Below, in pieces: positions 33,101-47,480 of a stretch of DNA of 64,000 bases (positions are counted from its first letter, which is position 1; the number at the start of each line of letters is the position of its first letter). The position numbers and the translations under genes were made by a program. Below the pieces are notes generated by a model that saw nothing but the letters and a program-made list of their open reading frames with translations, ran no database searches and had not been told where the DNA came from. The DNA is from Carposina sasakii (Eukaryota > Arthropoda > Insecta > Lepidoptera > Carposinidae): positions 4,526,001-4,590,000 of the forward strand of contig CP053160.1 in NCBI GenBank assembly GCA_014607495.2, given 5' to 3'.

Positions 33101-35565
33101 AATGAAAATGCATTTTCAGTAGATAAAGAACACAAAACCCGAAATTCTACCTACCTATATATAGGTAAAAAATAAGGAAATACTGTCATCATTCAACAGG
33201 GTGCACCAAGTGCAAGTAATTTTGGCCTGGCTCCAATATCTACCATTCGACAGATATTTGTATTATATATATTATATCCATACAAACACAGGTGTATACT
33301 TTTATCATTGGGTTTAAGATTAACACATAACTTTTCCATGACTAACGGTAGCAAAGACATTATTTCTGAATTTTTATCACCGTGTGTGAAATTGCATGTT
33401 GCATGTAATTCGCAAGGCGTGTTTGCATTATTTATTAGTAAGTGAGCTTTGTTCGTGTATGACTAAACGACTCGTTTGTAAAATAGCTTTCATTTTCATG
33501 AACAAATAAAATAGTAAGGTGGGAACGAACTTGCTTGCTATTGGGGTTGAGAAGGGATTTTAAATTATTATGACCGATAGCTGCTTTGCTAATTACAAAA
33601 AAAGGTGGACTAGTTTTTCCGGATATAAATTCTGAGGAATCTGCATTGAGTCACTATTTTTATTTTATTTGAATACTTAATTAGCTAACCCCAAATATTC
33701 AAATTAAACTCTTCATACCTTCATACATATATTAGTAGCAATTTTTTATCTTCTAGTTACTAAACCTTTTGTTTTCTTGTACAAAACTTTCTCTAGCAAT
33801 AAAAATCTCATCCCTTATTCTTGGAACATAGCTAGAAACTATAAAAAAATGCACTTGTAGATATGCAATGCGTGTGGATGAATCCATTCTCTAAGTTTAG
33901 AACGGAGCTTTTACCGGCAGCGCTTGCAACTGGTTATAATTATACCTCCACCACAGAACTAGCAGACTGCATATGTATGTTTACAATCACTAGGTGATAT
34001 ACTAGATCGTTTTGTTTTTATTCTACTGCCTAAAAAGTATTTTGCTTTACGTTTATATTGCATTACGTGCATATTCATAACCATTATTTTTTTTATTAAT
34101 GAGAATCACTTACCAACATTAAACCTACGTACATACATTTGTATACCGTGCACTTTATCTGTCAATGAAATAATATTCCATGCAATTCGATAAACTTTTA
34201 CTAAAACTTCACGAAGTTAGCTTGGAAGTTAGGTGGGTACACTTAGGTGTACACTAACTTACGCAAAAGATAGATCTTGCTCAAGAATCAAGCTATGCCG
34301 TGCAATTGATCCCTTCACTTATACTTGAATGTCAAACTTTTAGTAGTTTAAACTGAACAACAAAATTTTTATATTGTTTTCTTCGCAATTTTAGTAGCAT
34401 TAAATTATTGCATCCAAGTTGCATGCAAAACGCACTGCGCAGAGTAATAGAATGGTTAATATGACTCTAGACTAATTAACGATGGATAATATGGAGAAGA
34501 GATAGATATAGAGTAGATATGGATATATCTCGAAAGATAAATCCGTAATTTACAATTTCAAAACAAAAGGTTTGATGTATGATCTGCGAATTTGATTTCA
34601 ATTTCTCGTAGCAATTGGCAGTTAATTGTCCAGTGCTTCGACTGACTGTGCAGTTGAATGCAAATATCCAAATGAATGCACTGAATGGCAACTCAATGAC
34701 TACGTAGTCAGACTGAATGCATTGGTTACCTGCAAATCTTGCACTCTAGTAGTTATTGCTTATGTGCTCACCATCAAACTAAATACTCCTTTAACAAACT
34801 CGTACTTATATATTAGGTGTCGATTTAAAGAAACTTGAATACATACTGCAATTGATCATAAATTTAAGAAAGGGCAAGTAAAGTGGAGAAATCTCAGACG
34901 TTTACGATTCGTATTGTAACACTAACATTTACAAATAGATTTAATCATTCACTGAGGAGAGTCTGTTGATAACCTTTTGGTATTTCTTACCTTACGATTT
35001 AACAAGAAATAAATGGATAGCAATTCAATTGCATCAGTATTTAATGTTGTCAGAAACTCTTCCTCTCTATAAGAAAAAAACCATTACGCCAAATAGGCCC
35101 GATGCCACCATTAATCGCGAATAAATTATTTTGTTCGATTAAAATGTCAAAGAGTGATTTCGCTCTATATAATGTAGTTCGAACTAGTTAACGAAAATAT
35201 CAAAAACTTTCCATTAGTTTCCATTCCTAGAAAACTTACTCGATATTTCCATCATATAAGATTGAGGTTAAGTTCGTAACCTTTAAAAATAGCGATAATA
35301 TGTAGAACATCCATAATGGTATTTGTAAAAGTCGCCCTGGGCCCGCCTGTATAAATAACTAGGCGAGGGGTAAACTGCCCCAACCCCTGCAATATATCAC
35401 GGTATGGGATACCTCACCCTCAGCTCAGATGCCAACTTCTTAAGCAGGTATTTCAATCATACTAGATTACGTCGGTCTTGACTAGTTTACGAAGGCGGAG
35501 ATACCTACTTCGTAATTGGAAGTGCCCATGTGGTTGAATAAAAAGGATTAAATTAAAGATCTCGC
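30102..35565. other. Intronic, no gene seen
   Basis: No coding exon, RNA gene or clear repeat. Minor structures: a 14-bp palindrome TGACTACGTAGTCA at 34698-34711, and a self-complementary stretch GTTAGGTGGGTACAC...GTGTACACTAAC at about 34227-34257. The frames at 31313-31564 and 34476-34838 show no domain. Confidence 0.5.
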
Positions 35566-35665
35566 TATGCTAAACGTGGCTGTAAGGATCTCTTTCGTGA
35601 TCCTGCAGCTCCGGCTACCTCAATTTAGGAACACAGCGGTGTGAATGTATCTAGTAAGTATGTAA
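35566..35665 (+). repeat. Family G copy
   Basis: TATGCTAAACGTGGCTGTAA, TCTCTTTCGTGATCCTGCAG, CCGGCTACCTCAATTTAGGA and ACACAGCGGTGTGAATGTAT. This is the best-preserved plus copy of the family in the window. Confidence 0.65.
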
Positions 35666-36119
35666 ATTTCAGATAATTTATGATGAAGGTTGTTTCTATC
35701 CATTTGTTACTTTTGAATGGCTTAAACGTTATGATAACACGAGGTAGGTCCCAACACTAATTATGTCTAATCTAGTCATAGCATATATCGAGCTGTGTAT
35801 CGTACGTATCTCTCTTACCCACTTCATCCTACGGCTTCAGGAATACTATCATGAAATAGATCCAGTAATTCATGCAGACCAGCTATTTTAAGTTTAATTT
35901 TAAAAACACTACCATTAGCAAGAAGTGCATTGAACTTTTCTCGACGGCTTCACAATGTATGCAATCAGACTCGACTGTTTTTATAACATTTGCTGAGTTT
36001 CGTACGTTGCTAGTGCGAAGCGAATGACGTGACATTAGCCATGTGTAGTAAAAGCTCAAGCCCTAGGCATAGCAACACCTAGGCGGCAAAATCCTGCAAC
36101 TCATCATTAGCAAGAGCAG

Positions 36120-36400
36120 AGTTAGGGGAGATTTATACGAGTAGACAGTAGCGCCATTATATATCCGTTAGGTTTAGTTTGTAAGTGCAGTGTTGAATGG
36201 AGGCCGACGGCAAGGGAGAGGGCACAATCGATGCAGGGTCAACGACACGGGAACTAAACTTCGGACGACTCAGCTGATCGAACAATTTGCATTATTAACG
36301 TGAACTTATATTACTTTTCTATTGGAATTCAAAATTTAAAAGCTCGCAAATCTGTCTGGGTAGCGGGAAAGTTCGGTAACTTTTCAGAAACGTACCTGGT
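36120..36400. promoter_or_regulatory. CpG-bearing intronic block, candidate regulatory element
   Basis: Contains GAGGCCGACGGCAAGGGAGA, CAATCGATG and ACTAAACTTCGGACGACTCA, all richer in CG than the flanks, and not repeated elsewhere in the window. An alternative start site or an enhancer is possible; nothing confirms it. Confidence 0.2.
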
Positions 36401-39400
36401 TTTGTGTCTTGTTTTATTTGTTTTATCTTTGTGTTTCATTGCAAAATAAGCACACATCATTCTTTATATTTTATGTACATGAGGTTACACGAATTTCACG
36501 TGAAAAACACCTAATTAATAAAAATGCAATTAGTTTGTATTTGTAGGAAAGTATAATGTAATTTAGCATGAATTGTAAGTTTTTCAAGTTTAATTTTATA
36601 TTGTCATGGAACAATTTGTTCACAACTTAATTTGATCCGAAGCAGACGGTAAAATTTGTGAATTTTGTTTACATTCCCAAATAGAGCATTTATTCTAGAG
36701 AGCCAGTCCGTTTGTTTACATTCCCTCTACTCTATAGAACGGTTTCGATTGAAAAGGTTATTTAGCTGCATTTTTCAGCTTCGTTCTTTCTTTTATTATG
36801 TTTGGAACAAACTGCGCTAACTTACTAATTGTTGATGTTTAGTTAAGTTTTATTAAGTTAAGGTTTACATTTAGGTGCTATATTTAGTTAAGTTTTTAAA
36901 GAACAGAAGAACCCACAACGTACAATAATAAACATGCAATTCATTCATTATATTATCTTTTCCTTGTAATACTTTAAGCAATCCCTTAATGAACTGACTT
37001 TTCGTCATTTTCCCTTGAATGCACAAACCCAAAACCTAGATATTAATACACACGATCGTGAGCCAAAGAATAGAGTAGTTAGAACTACAAGATCGCGGAG
37101 GAGGTCCTACCGCGAAAATAAAAACTAATGTCTACACTCAAACAAATAGATGTGTCATAAAATATTCGCTCAAAGGAAACCACGGAAACTCCGTCAATGA
37201 GTTACCTACCGTGCGGTTTCGCACCGCGCGGTGTGATTCATCGATCTCATAAGAAATACACTGTTACATAAATGTGGGTCATTGAAAGTAAACCTGTATT
37301 TATCCATTCATCTAAGGGTGTATTCAGAGTGGGCGTTTATCTGTGCCTTTGGAAATAAAGGCGTAGATAACCTTTAAAACCTTATAAAGCTTTGTCGAGT
37401 CAACTTCATATGCTTCGTTTTTATCATGTATAATCTATTGAAATAAATTAAAAATGGGACCAATGAAGGTCTGTTCGTTAAGTTTACTAAAAAATATTTA
37501 TTTCTATACAAACATCCAGGTTTATAAGATGCACTCTCCGTAGCATTAAAACTTTGTTGGTTACATATTTTATGTACGACATTTAAATGGCTTATATGTA
37601 TAGAAATAAGAGAGGCTTGATCTAGATACCTCCTTATAATTTGAAATGTTATTTATTTTGTAAATCTGCGGTCATGTACAGTGGGTCAAGTTAAATAATG
37701 AGTCATGAGTCATTACTTTCTAACAAGATATTAATCACGAATTGGTAATAATAAGTGCCGGCAGTGTTTAAGGTATTTCTATTGTCAAACACTGTGACTC
37801 ATTCTGTTTTAACAATGCTTGCAAAATTTCTTTTGGTATTTGTAAAGTGTGAAATGTGTCTATCCATGTCAACATTGAAAAATTTTCAGTTGCAGAATAC
37901 TCAAAAATGCGTCAGTCATCGAGGACTTACTTTGTAGTTGTAAATAATAATTATAAATACATTTGCAATCCAAAAAAATATGTAATTGTACATACCTATA
38001 AGTATTTAAAATATAATTTAAGTAGTAAATAACAATGATTATACAATCATTAATATCTTTTAACAACTGATGTTCCATAGTTAACGAGCAAAGTGTATAG
38101 TGTAGTATATAGAATATAAGTACTTACGTATCATGAACAGCTTCACAGCAATATCTCATATTTATAAAACTTTGATATAATATAACATAAATACATGTAA
38201 ATACCAGGTAAAACAGTTCAAGCTAGTCGACTCTTACTGTGCCTAATCGAGCGAAAAATGGTTTTACTTATACTTATCACAGCTTCTTTAAGGTGTTCAT
38301 ACGATGTCACTATTTATAACATAGATAAAAGGTTTATTATATATTCCTAAATATCGGTAACTTAGCTTATCTTATCTATACAAAATCAACTTGATATTGA
38401 TCGCCTCAATAGCTTAAAAAAATATCGAAATGCCTCTCTACGTATTATGTTACTAAAATAGGGTTAAGAAATTAAATAGCCTCATATTATAATGTTAGAC
38501 AGTAACTTGTAAGTTGTATGTCATTTTATTTACGAAAAAACGTCCTGAAACATGATCTCTTTCGATTTCTTTTGACTTTGGTTCCAATGCAAAAACGTGG
38601 CAAAAGCTCACGAGCAGACGTTTTGCAGAAATAAGGAATTAAAAGATAAGAGGCTAAATCGTCAGATTAATTAATAATATAGGTACAATTAAATATAAGA
38701 AAATGTTGTGTATTCAATCAACCGGTATGATTGTAAAACAAATTTTCTGTAGGTACCCAATAAATGTCCAATTAGCTTTCCTATTGAGCGTAAACAAAGC
38801 AACGAACGAACATTTAACAAATCAATTCATTTCATTTTCATTGCTTGCTGCCTGGGTGAACGACTTGTTTATTAGTATGACATTTTTTGCAATAGTTTTT
38901 TAAAACCAGAGTAAGTATCTAAATTATAATATACATTAGGTAGCGACCCTGATAGTGAACTTTCGATTGTTTCTTGATTAGTGATGGTTACTTAAAGTGG
39001 AATCTACAACTGTACACGATTCTCTACTAAATGTTGGATTTTAATATCAATTTAAAGTTCACAGTGTAAAATTATAATTTTTACCTTTTTACCGAATTCT
39101 TCCATTTATTCTCTTATTTTATACCTGCAATCGCCGTAAAAAATAAATATTTCGACAACAACGGTTTGATGCGAGTCAAGTGCAATCATTTACATTTATA
39201 ATTCGATAAATCGTGTACGCTAAACTTTATTGACGTTTTATTGGTCATATCGTAGTCGGCACGTGTGCGCCGAGCATAATCATCCTGGCGCCAACGAGCA
39301 CATAGATATAAGACGTGATATTCAAGCCATTTTCAACGATATTCGTGTGTGATAAGATTTATATTATGTGCATAGTTATCTTGCCTCACTGATCGTGTTA

Positions 39401-41359
39401 AGATTAGACAAAGATATAACAGTTGTTCTCATGTAGTTTATGGACTCATCCAGTATACTTATTATTGTAAGTAGGTTGTACCTAAACTGTAACTGGATCG
39501 ATTGCGTTTGCAGTTGGAAACTGGCATTAATTGCTTAGATAATTACTACCTAACAGGTAAATAAACCTAGGCCAAATTGCACCTTGCAAAAATGGGGGTA
39601 CTTTATCCCTGACGGTCATCTTTAGTCTAAAACTATCGATGATGTAGTTCGTAATTCTCATCGATAAATGCCTGATGATTACGATATGAGCCGGTCGGTA
39701 AGAGTTTTTGGCTTAGGCTAAAGCTAACCCCTAGGACTAAAACGAAATACCCTTATGTTACGAACTTTACATAAAGAGAGTTCTATAAAAATCGATGCGA
39801 ATACCTTAATTAAATTATTGAATCTTTTGTGTTTCTATGTAATACGTTAACTACGTTATTATTATAAGGACACCGTAACATCAGGTTACTGTCGCCCTGT
39901 TTGGGCTAGAACAAAATATAAAATAAGGTTCCCTCTACGCTGCTCGTCAGAAGCTAGGGTATAGTTCATACTTCTCATCGATACACATCATACCTTATTT
40001 ATATGGAGCGGCCGTAAAACCATTTTACGTTAGAAACCAAAGACATTGCGTATTTGGCTTACAGATTTTTTTTGCTTGGGCCAAAAGTAATTTGCGGTAT
40101 AAAACAAAAAAAAGACAAGCAGATTGGTAGAGATTCACTCGCATGAATCACGACGTTTTCGGGGCACTAGCAGACGGCAGCAGAAAGTGAACATTTTGTT
40201 TAATTACCGTGTGTTGGTTCGCCCATTTATTTCATTAGCCCTGGGCTCGGGTTTGAATTTTATGCTAGTCTGAACACGGGTTCAATTATTTTATGTATGC
40301 GACATGTATTTAAGCGTATGATAATATTGAACAGTAGGTTTCGCTACGTCTAGCGCTCTATGATGTTAAACCAGGCCATTTAATATAGTTTAGTGCAATA
40401 AGTAGAATACAATTCAATTTTACAAGCATAGTTTTTAAAGGGCAAAAGACGTTTAATATCGATATTTGTTTAAGTATATTAGTTCCCAAGACATACCTAC
40501 ATCATTCCGTAAGAAAACATACAAGTATGAGGTTATATTTAAAAAAGGTTTCTTCCAGCAAAAGTCTTCAAACTACATTGTCTTTATCTCCAGTAGGTAC
40601 TAATAAACTGTAATATATATGACTTGCACTACCACCGGATGCAATACATCGCGCACAGTATCCCACGGGTCTCTCCAAACTAACTCGTAACCAACTTGTT
40701 ATAGAGTTCATGTTTAAATAAGGCAAATTAATCGTGTAGCAATGACCTTACTAGATAGTGATGTTGCAGATAAATGACTGTTATACTTTTGGACGTAAAC
40801 ATAATTTAAGTGTATTCAAAGAAAGTCAGACTAAAATTATAAGATGTACCTAAGTATGAGAATTTGTAAGGTACCCGAAGCTTTCCATATGATCGCTGGG
40901 TCGTCTGATTACGTATCTTGCAAAAACAAAGCAGTAACAATGCGACAGCGAACATTGTACAATTTGAAATTCCTTTACGTTTTACGAATTTTAAAGGAGA
41001 TCAGCGAATATATATAAAATGTATTCTATATTACATTGCTTTTGCTAGATACATAAGTAATATAGTGGCAGAACATTCGAAATAAACAAACGCCAGGTAT
41101 GGTATACATTAGTTCATAGAAGTGGCCTGAGTAGACAAAGATAGGTAATGCAGCCATCGTAACTCGCAGTATCACCGGCATTAGTTATTCTACAGGTGTC
41201 TATAGAACAAATTCGTCTAAAGTTTGAAGCGTGCAGCACGGCACTCAGCTGTTGTATAATGCATAGTTTTATGATATTAATGCAATTCAAGAAACTTTAC
41301 AAGACTATCAGCACGCGCTTATTGTTTTATATATCCTTGCTGTATTGTATACATACAGT
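36401..41359. other. Intronic, no gene seen
   Basis: AT-rich. A patch with GTCGGCACGTGTGCGCCGAG and CCTGGCGCCAACGAGC near 39255-39300 is GC-rich and unique here. Frames at 37755-38078 and 38703-38903 have no domain. Confidence 0.5.
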
Positions 41360-41370
41360 ATACCTAGGTG

Positions 41371-41627
41371 TGCTGCGTGGTGCCGGCAGAGTAGAGTTTG
41401 TACCCCTGCCTGCCCGTGGGTATCGTACAAGGCAATTAAGGGTTTGCGGGATGTGGGCAGCAGCGCCTCCCGTACTGACAACATAGTCCAAAAATCACAC
41501 TGCGGTCACCAACCCGCCTGCCCAGCGTGGTGACTATGGGCAAAACCCCCCTGTGGCAGTAGCTTTGTGGCGTGCCCTGGGGGAGGCCTACGTCCAGCAG
41601 TGGACTGCAATAGGCTGAAGAAGAGAA
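41371..41627 (+). mobile_element. Retroposon family A, longest copy, 11-bp target duplication
   Basis: ATACCTAGGTG stands at 41360-41370 and 41628-41638, exactly flanking the copy. The 3' end is CTGCAATAGGCTGAAGAAGA then GAA, a simple purine tail. Two overlapping frames (96 and 62 codons) share residues such as RGYRTRQLRV and GMWAAAPPV with the minus copy at 11179-11427, so the 5' half may be former coding sequence of a LINE. Confidence 0.9.
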
Positions 41628-41716
41628 ATACCTAGGTGCATTGTTTAGAATGACCCGCACCTTTGATTTGCGGAATCGCCGTACGTTTACTTGACATATT
41701 CGTGTGGGTAGGTAAA

Positions 41717-41885
41717 TTACATACATACATACATAACCTCACGCCTATATCCCATAGGGGTAGGCAGAGACTACAGATCTCCATTTAGTACGTTCCAAAC
41801 ATACCCCTTTCGCCTCATCCACATTCATTAAATTCTTCATAGATGCTCGCCGATTACGAGTTCTCTTGACTAGCTCTTTTTTACT
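41717..41885 (-). mobile_element. RTE-like LINE 3' end fragment
   Basis: The minus-strand order is the same as 43848-44000: a reading resembling NRRASMKNLMNVDEAKG, then TGGAGATCTGTAGTCTCTGC, then CTACCCCTATGGGATATAGG, then CGTGAGGTTATGTATG and a (TATG)n tail. Only the last ~50 codons remain. Confidence 0.7.
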
Positions 41886-43847
41886 TTTTTTAACACATTG
41901 ACAATTACTCGTATATTACACTTGCGCAATATACAATAGGTTTAAAATATTGACAAAGCTCTTTTTCGAGAAATTTTAGTAGGTATAAAGAAATTGTATT
42001 TTATTGTTATTAATCAAGTATACTGTGTACTTATTCTCAGTTGTACCACTTTTTCACACAATATATCCATTTATTTTGAAATGATTGCAAATCGCCGTGG
42101 TATCCTTAAGTTACAAGGGTATAAAACCATTCATTCAATCCCATTGCAGTCTAAAATTCCAATAAAAAGGTCTACCACAAAAGCAATCACTTAACAGTAG
42201 TGCCATAAATAATAATCACATTTAAACTTTCATGCGATCATATTCAGCCGTTTTGATATCAAAATACGTCCCAGACGTGCATTAATATTGCCAAAACATG
42301 CACTCTCGAGGACACCAATGACGTTTAATAAGTTCAGAGTAGTTCAAACCACATTTTATGGTGCACCATCAATCAGTGCTGTATAATGGTAGCATACAAC
42401 GCACAGGACCCTTAGTGAACCCATAGTGTACCACAGTGAATAGCTTTCTTTCACTGCTGTTTGACTTAGGGTTGCTAATAGGAACGTACACACTCATATA
42501 CTTTTTAAAAAGCTTTTTGATGAGCCTGCGTTTCGAAATGAGTTTCGAAATTATGTGAGCTTTATCTTCGTTCTAATCAACACTGCAATTAAGGTCATAT
42601 ATGGACTAGTACACAGCCAAATACATCCGGATCTAAAACATATTCGTTTGGTAATATTGATCCAACCAAATTATTTTCATAATGAATCGTGACCATAAGA
42701 CTCGCACTTTAAAAAAGGTATCTGATATTATGTAGAGCCAAGCTTCTAACTATGAACTCGTCAAAATATGTGACAAAAACATTTTTCTATTAGAAATCTA
42801 ATTTCGAAAATAACTGTCTCTTGGTCCGCTCGCTTTCAGATAATTTAATAATATTCGTATATATTTCTAAATCCATTACAATATTTGAAACTTCTAAAGT
42901 GCAACCCTATGAGTAACTCATACGTGACTATAAAAGGTATTGTACATTACTGTTATAGTTTATTGCTTCGTCTATTTTATGCCGTATTATTTAGGGGTGA
43001 AGGCATAGATATTTACGATACTTTTTAATTTTTCCAAATGCATACGAGTAAGTGGTATAAATATAAATATACCTACGTATGCTCGTAAATTTTTTATGAT
43101 ATTTACTAGACTTTTTCGTTATTTTCTAATCTTGTTATGTATCGTATTATTTCGATAGCATTATCCAATTCATAGAAAGCAATGCTTAAGTTATTTGAAT
43201 GTATTTATTTATACTCTTAAACTTTTACACTTTCAAATACATTTTTATTCAATAAAAGCAATCTTCTTATGTTATTACGATTAATAGTATCATAATAAAC
43301 GGTAATTTTGGTAGTTTTTTCTGAAACCAATATTTGTTAAAATTGCATAACTAGAGTTAAATCAATAAGTCATTTTATCGCTATCTTTTCGGATGCGATA
43401 CGAATGAGACCTTTACTTAAAGCTATAATGTATCTAACCTAAAAAAATCTAACCCTAAGAAGATAATTATGAAACTATCAATCCAAATCCATTCTAAAAG
43501 ACAAATTTATAACTAACTTGATCAAGATACCATAGTCAAGTGTTTGTCCTAGCTTAATCTAGCCAGCTTTACATAAATCCCTAATAATCTCCCTCAGGGA
43601 GAATGAATCGGACTTTATTCCCGAAGGACTCCCACGTCTAAGCTTTGTCCAAAACTTTTCTGTGTAATGCGATGCAGATATTTTTACTCAAGGATTTATG
43701 CCTTCATCAATATTTAATATAGGTATAATTAGCCCATTTGGAATGCAAGTGTCGATACGACTTCATTTGTACCGAAAATCTGTAAATTCAGTGACCTTCT
43801 TGTGTATCTTATCGATGGTTGGTCGACGCGAATGTTAACAACTACAT
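41886..43847. other. Intronic, no gene seen
   Basis: No feature recognised. Confidence 0.5.
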
Positions 43848-45540
43848 ACATACATAATAATCACGCCTCTTTCTCGGAGGGGTAGGCAGAGATCACGGAT
43901 CTCCATTTGCTACGATCCTGACACACCTCTTTCGCTTCATCTACTTTGTTGATATTCTTCATGCACGCTCGTCGGTTTAGGGTACTCTTGACCTGACCTT
44001 TCTTTAGAATTTCACCAATTTGATCGGTGAAAGTCTGGCGAGGTCTTCCCCTTCCAACCCTTCCATCCACTCTTCCGCCATTTACATTTTGTACAATAGT
44101 ATGTGCTTTTGTAAGGCCAATTTGTTCCGCGTAGTTTAGGTTACTTAAGCAAACAAACATCATAGAAAAATTAAAATTAATAGCTCAAGATCCTCCCATC
44201 ATTGTATAGGTACACATACCTAAATGTGTTAGATTTAGGTAATTTATTAAGAGTAGCTAGTAATTTCATTGGTACAGCTGTTTTCGGTGACTGGGCACTA
44301 AAGACGTTACCTCAACATAATACTTATAACCTAAAAATCTATTCAATCTTCTAAGTCACCATTTGTGTTGTGTAACTTATTTATGTCAATAATAAATATA
44401 GATAGTAAAAATAAAGAAAAAGAAGAAGCTAAAATAACATACAATCTTTAGAGGTCAATTCTCACACAAACCTTACATATACCACACTTCTTTCTGATCA
44501 CCTCATTTCAGAAAATAAGTTTGACTTATTCTATCTTTCAAAGTGACTCTGTGTTTTGTAGAAATGTGACACACATACTTCTAAACAATAAAATAATATG
44601 ATGAAATTTATGAAAGGTTATTTTATCGAGATCTATTCATTTCCATGAATGCTGCAAAAAGGTCAATCACGCGTTTCTTGACGGCATTTGGTGTTTTGGT
44701 TTCTGCCAAGCAGTACCCAACTTTCACTTCCATAGTAAACGTTTGCAAGAGTTTGAATTTATAGTTGAGATGTTTTATATATTTTTTTTGTATACGTTCT
44801 AGCAATGTGTGTGACGTAAAATGGTGACAAAATGGCGTACTAGGATCCATGAACAATATTGCCAGACGTGCCGCTTGCGACACTTTCTGGCGCGGACAGC
44901 ATACTCTTCCGTTGTATTTCTTTGTTAACTTTCAATCCTCTCCACATGAAACCACCTCAACATACCCTTCTCAATCTTCGTCACCACGCTCATTTATACA
45001 TTCTTTCTGACCCTCATTTCTTATTCTATCTTTCAAAGATCCACACATCCCAGCTCTCATTCACTCTCCTTACTTTGGTGTTTTGGTTTCTGCCAACCCA
45101 ACTATCTTTCGGCATCTTCCATGCAGCCAGACGTGCCGCTTGCGACCTTTCTGGCTATCCCTTCACCCGTTCCCAAACTCTCCTTAAATATCTTTATCAT
45201 GTCCCCCTTGTAAACAAAGTCCCCATACACGAACTCAGTCACTTGCTCCAATCTTTCTTCGCCAATCATTATTTTGCAATTCGCCATTACCTCATCCTTT
45301 TCAAAAACCATCACTTTCGTCTTACTTACATTCATCTTCATCCCTTTACTTTCAAATGATCCATGCATTTTTGTTACCATCTCCTGCAACTCTTCCTCCG
45401 AAGACGCAAGCAAAACCATGTCATCGGCATAGAGAAGGCATTTGACAACTACATCTACATTTATACAAAATGTACACACTAAAACTCTGTCCTGATAGTG
45501 TCCTAGATTTCCCAAAATTCCCACGGGAATTGTAAAATTT
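43848..45540 (-). pseudogene. Decayed non-LTR retrotransposon reverse transcriptase (RTE-like)
   Basis: Read on the minus strand: 45524-45102 encodes the core polymerase motif LLYADDMVLLASSEEEL followed by GMKMNVSKTKVMVF, typical of non-LTR reverse transcriptases. Then, out of frame, come traces of the thumb region (LRWFHVERI) around 44940-44970. The 44163-43861 frame gives the usual tail, [15 protein letters not shown] then [20 protein letters not shown] and VISAYPS. It ends in a (TATG)n tail at 43848-43860. Frameshifts, stops, loss of everything upstream and an internal duplication (TTTGGTGTTTTGGTTTCTGC near 44690 and 45075; CAGACGTGCCGCTTGCGAC near 44863 and 45127) make it inactive. Confidence 0.85.
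44623..44883 (-). pseudogene. 86-codon frame inside the LINE remnant
   Basis: Contains LLERIQKKYIKHLNYKF, which resembles the segment that follows the polymerase domain in Jockey/I/CR1-type LINEs (LERIQ.KFL..L). It interrupts the RTE-like tail and may come from a second LINE. Could be chance; the motif is short. Confidence 0.3.
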
Positions 45541-47480
45541 ACACGGACGATATCGTGGGCCTCCTCTAGTTTCCTATAAAGTTTCAGGTATTTATAGATG
45601 TACGAGTAACTTGAAGTATGTCCATGATGTATAAACTCTAGCAGGATTATTTCCAGCGTAGAAACGAGATGTCGCTCTGCACTACTTATAGCAGCGTCTT
45701 TTTTCTAAAAAAGAAATTATCCTTATGCATCTGGTACCTATTAGTCGTAGGTACCATGATTCACAAGTTCACAAAACGCACCGGGTTATTATCGTGATAG
45801 ATCTACCCTTCACCAAGCTCACACTCCCTCAGTAATAGGACAAGTCTCTCGAAGCTATAATAAAGAAATCTAACGCCCATACTCATATATGTGGAAATGC
45901 ACTTTTATTCCATTAATATCTGCGGCACATGTTGTTATGAATCGAATAGTAAAATTATTAATTACGAGGATGCCGGCCAGACAGTGCGGTGACGTGGCCG
46001 GACATCCATTGTCATAGCTTTTATACCTATTGCATTTCAGTTTTATTTTCTACTATTGTGATATTGTTTTTTAATTCTACGAAATACCTTTAAGGTTCTT
46101 AGAAAATGTGTACTATATGCTTTTAAAGCTTAAAGCTACTCCAAAATTTGTTCACATCGTAGCTGTCTCTTGTATTTTATTTCATAACGAAATGGCCTTT
46201 AAAATGATATGATTTTCATGCCATGAAGTCACATATTGTTCTAAATAGAACAACAGATTTTCCATAAGGATTTTGTTGCGCACCGGATACTTGGTCAATA
46301 AATTTGGACGTTTGACACTTGTCCTGCAATTGACGCGGGTTCAAAGCTCCCGCGACAATGCGATACAAATCACTCGCCTACTCTACAGTTAATTGCAATG
46401 AACTGCACGTTGCTGTGACACAGAGTATGATTACAGCAGTGGATAAACTTAACTTTTGATAAATGTTTTTATAAACTGCATTTCATAAATGTTCGTTTCA
46501 TATTTTATGGTGACATAACGTTGAATTAATTTGGGTTAATTTGTTAACATCTTTAAAAATATTTGTAATAAAAATAAAATAAAAATTTGTTTTCATTTAC
46601 TAACTAATATTACCACCCTTTACTCTCCTCTGTGTATAGGTACGATCCATTCTCTCATTTGCATCGCGCAGAGTGCGGACTGCACAACAATGATGACGTG
46701 AAACTTTTCCCACTGAGTTATGTGAATTATGTACGCCGTAAATAATGTTAAGTGACCGTCCTGTGCACACAGAATTCGCAGGCTTTTGACAGCATCGTCT
46801 AATTTATGTAGCTCGCTCACTGGTCAGTGCGGATGCTGTGACGTATTTGAAACATTTTTTTGTATACTGCAATTAACGACTGCTTTAAACTGTGGTTAAG
46901 GTCGTCGTATAACTGCTAACCAAAAGAGCTTGGATATTTAGATATAGTAAAGTACTTTGCTGATTAATTGCACTATGATTTTTTATTTCTATGTAGCTAA
47001 GTAAGTTATTGTTATATTAATCTATGTATACATATAACCACATATAGGTATATTAGAAACAATATTATTATGGTATGTGCATTGATTTTGGTTTCCGCCC
47101 TATAAGTTAGAGTGTCCCCTCTTACGGAACACTGTCATTATTTATCTCCCCTGCGCATCCCCTAATTACGTGGGGAGTGCCTTACTATGCTCTTTTCAAA
47201 TGAATAATAAACATGCCGTACAACATATGAGATTAATTCATGTTTCTAATCTCTTTAGGAATTAGCAAATCATTTGTCATTGGTGATTAGGTACTGTTTT
47301 TTTAAATAGGTTTACACCGTTCATGTGTGAGTTATTGTGGATCTTCAGTTGGTGATTTTGTTCAATTCTTGTAAGGTCATAAAATTAATAACCCTGCCTT
47401 GTAGCGATATGGCTAATCTGCCGAGTAATCCTGGAAATTTACTTAATGCGAGCTCGTATTTAGTTAAAATATTAATAAAA
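45541..47480. other. Intronic, no gene seen
   Basis: Near 45541-45575 is ACACGGACGATATCGTGGGC then CTCCTCTAGTTT, which looks like another CTAGT-ended element end. 45970-46010 holds GGCCAGACAGTGCGGTGACG and TGGCCGGACATCC, a GC-rich patch. A 66-codon minus frame at 46620-46820 is not recognised. Confidence 0.45.

Noticed and set aside
44859..45359. 166-codon plus frame
   Set aside because: It runs antisense across the LINE remnant, whose minus strand carries the recognisable YADD motif; it is a shadow.
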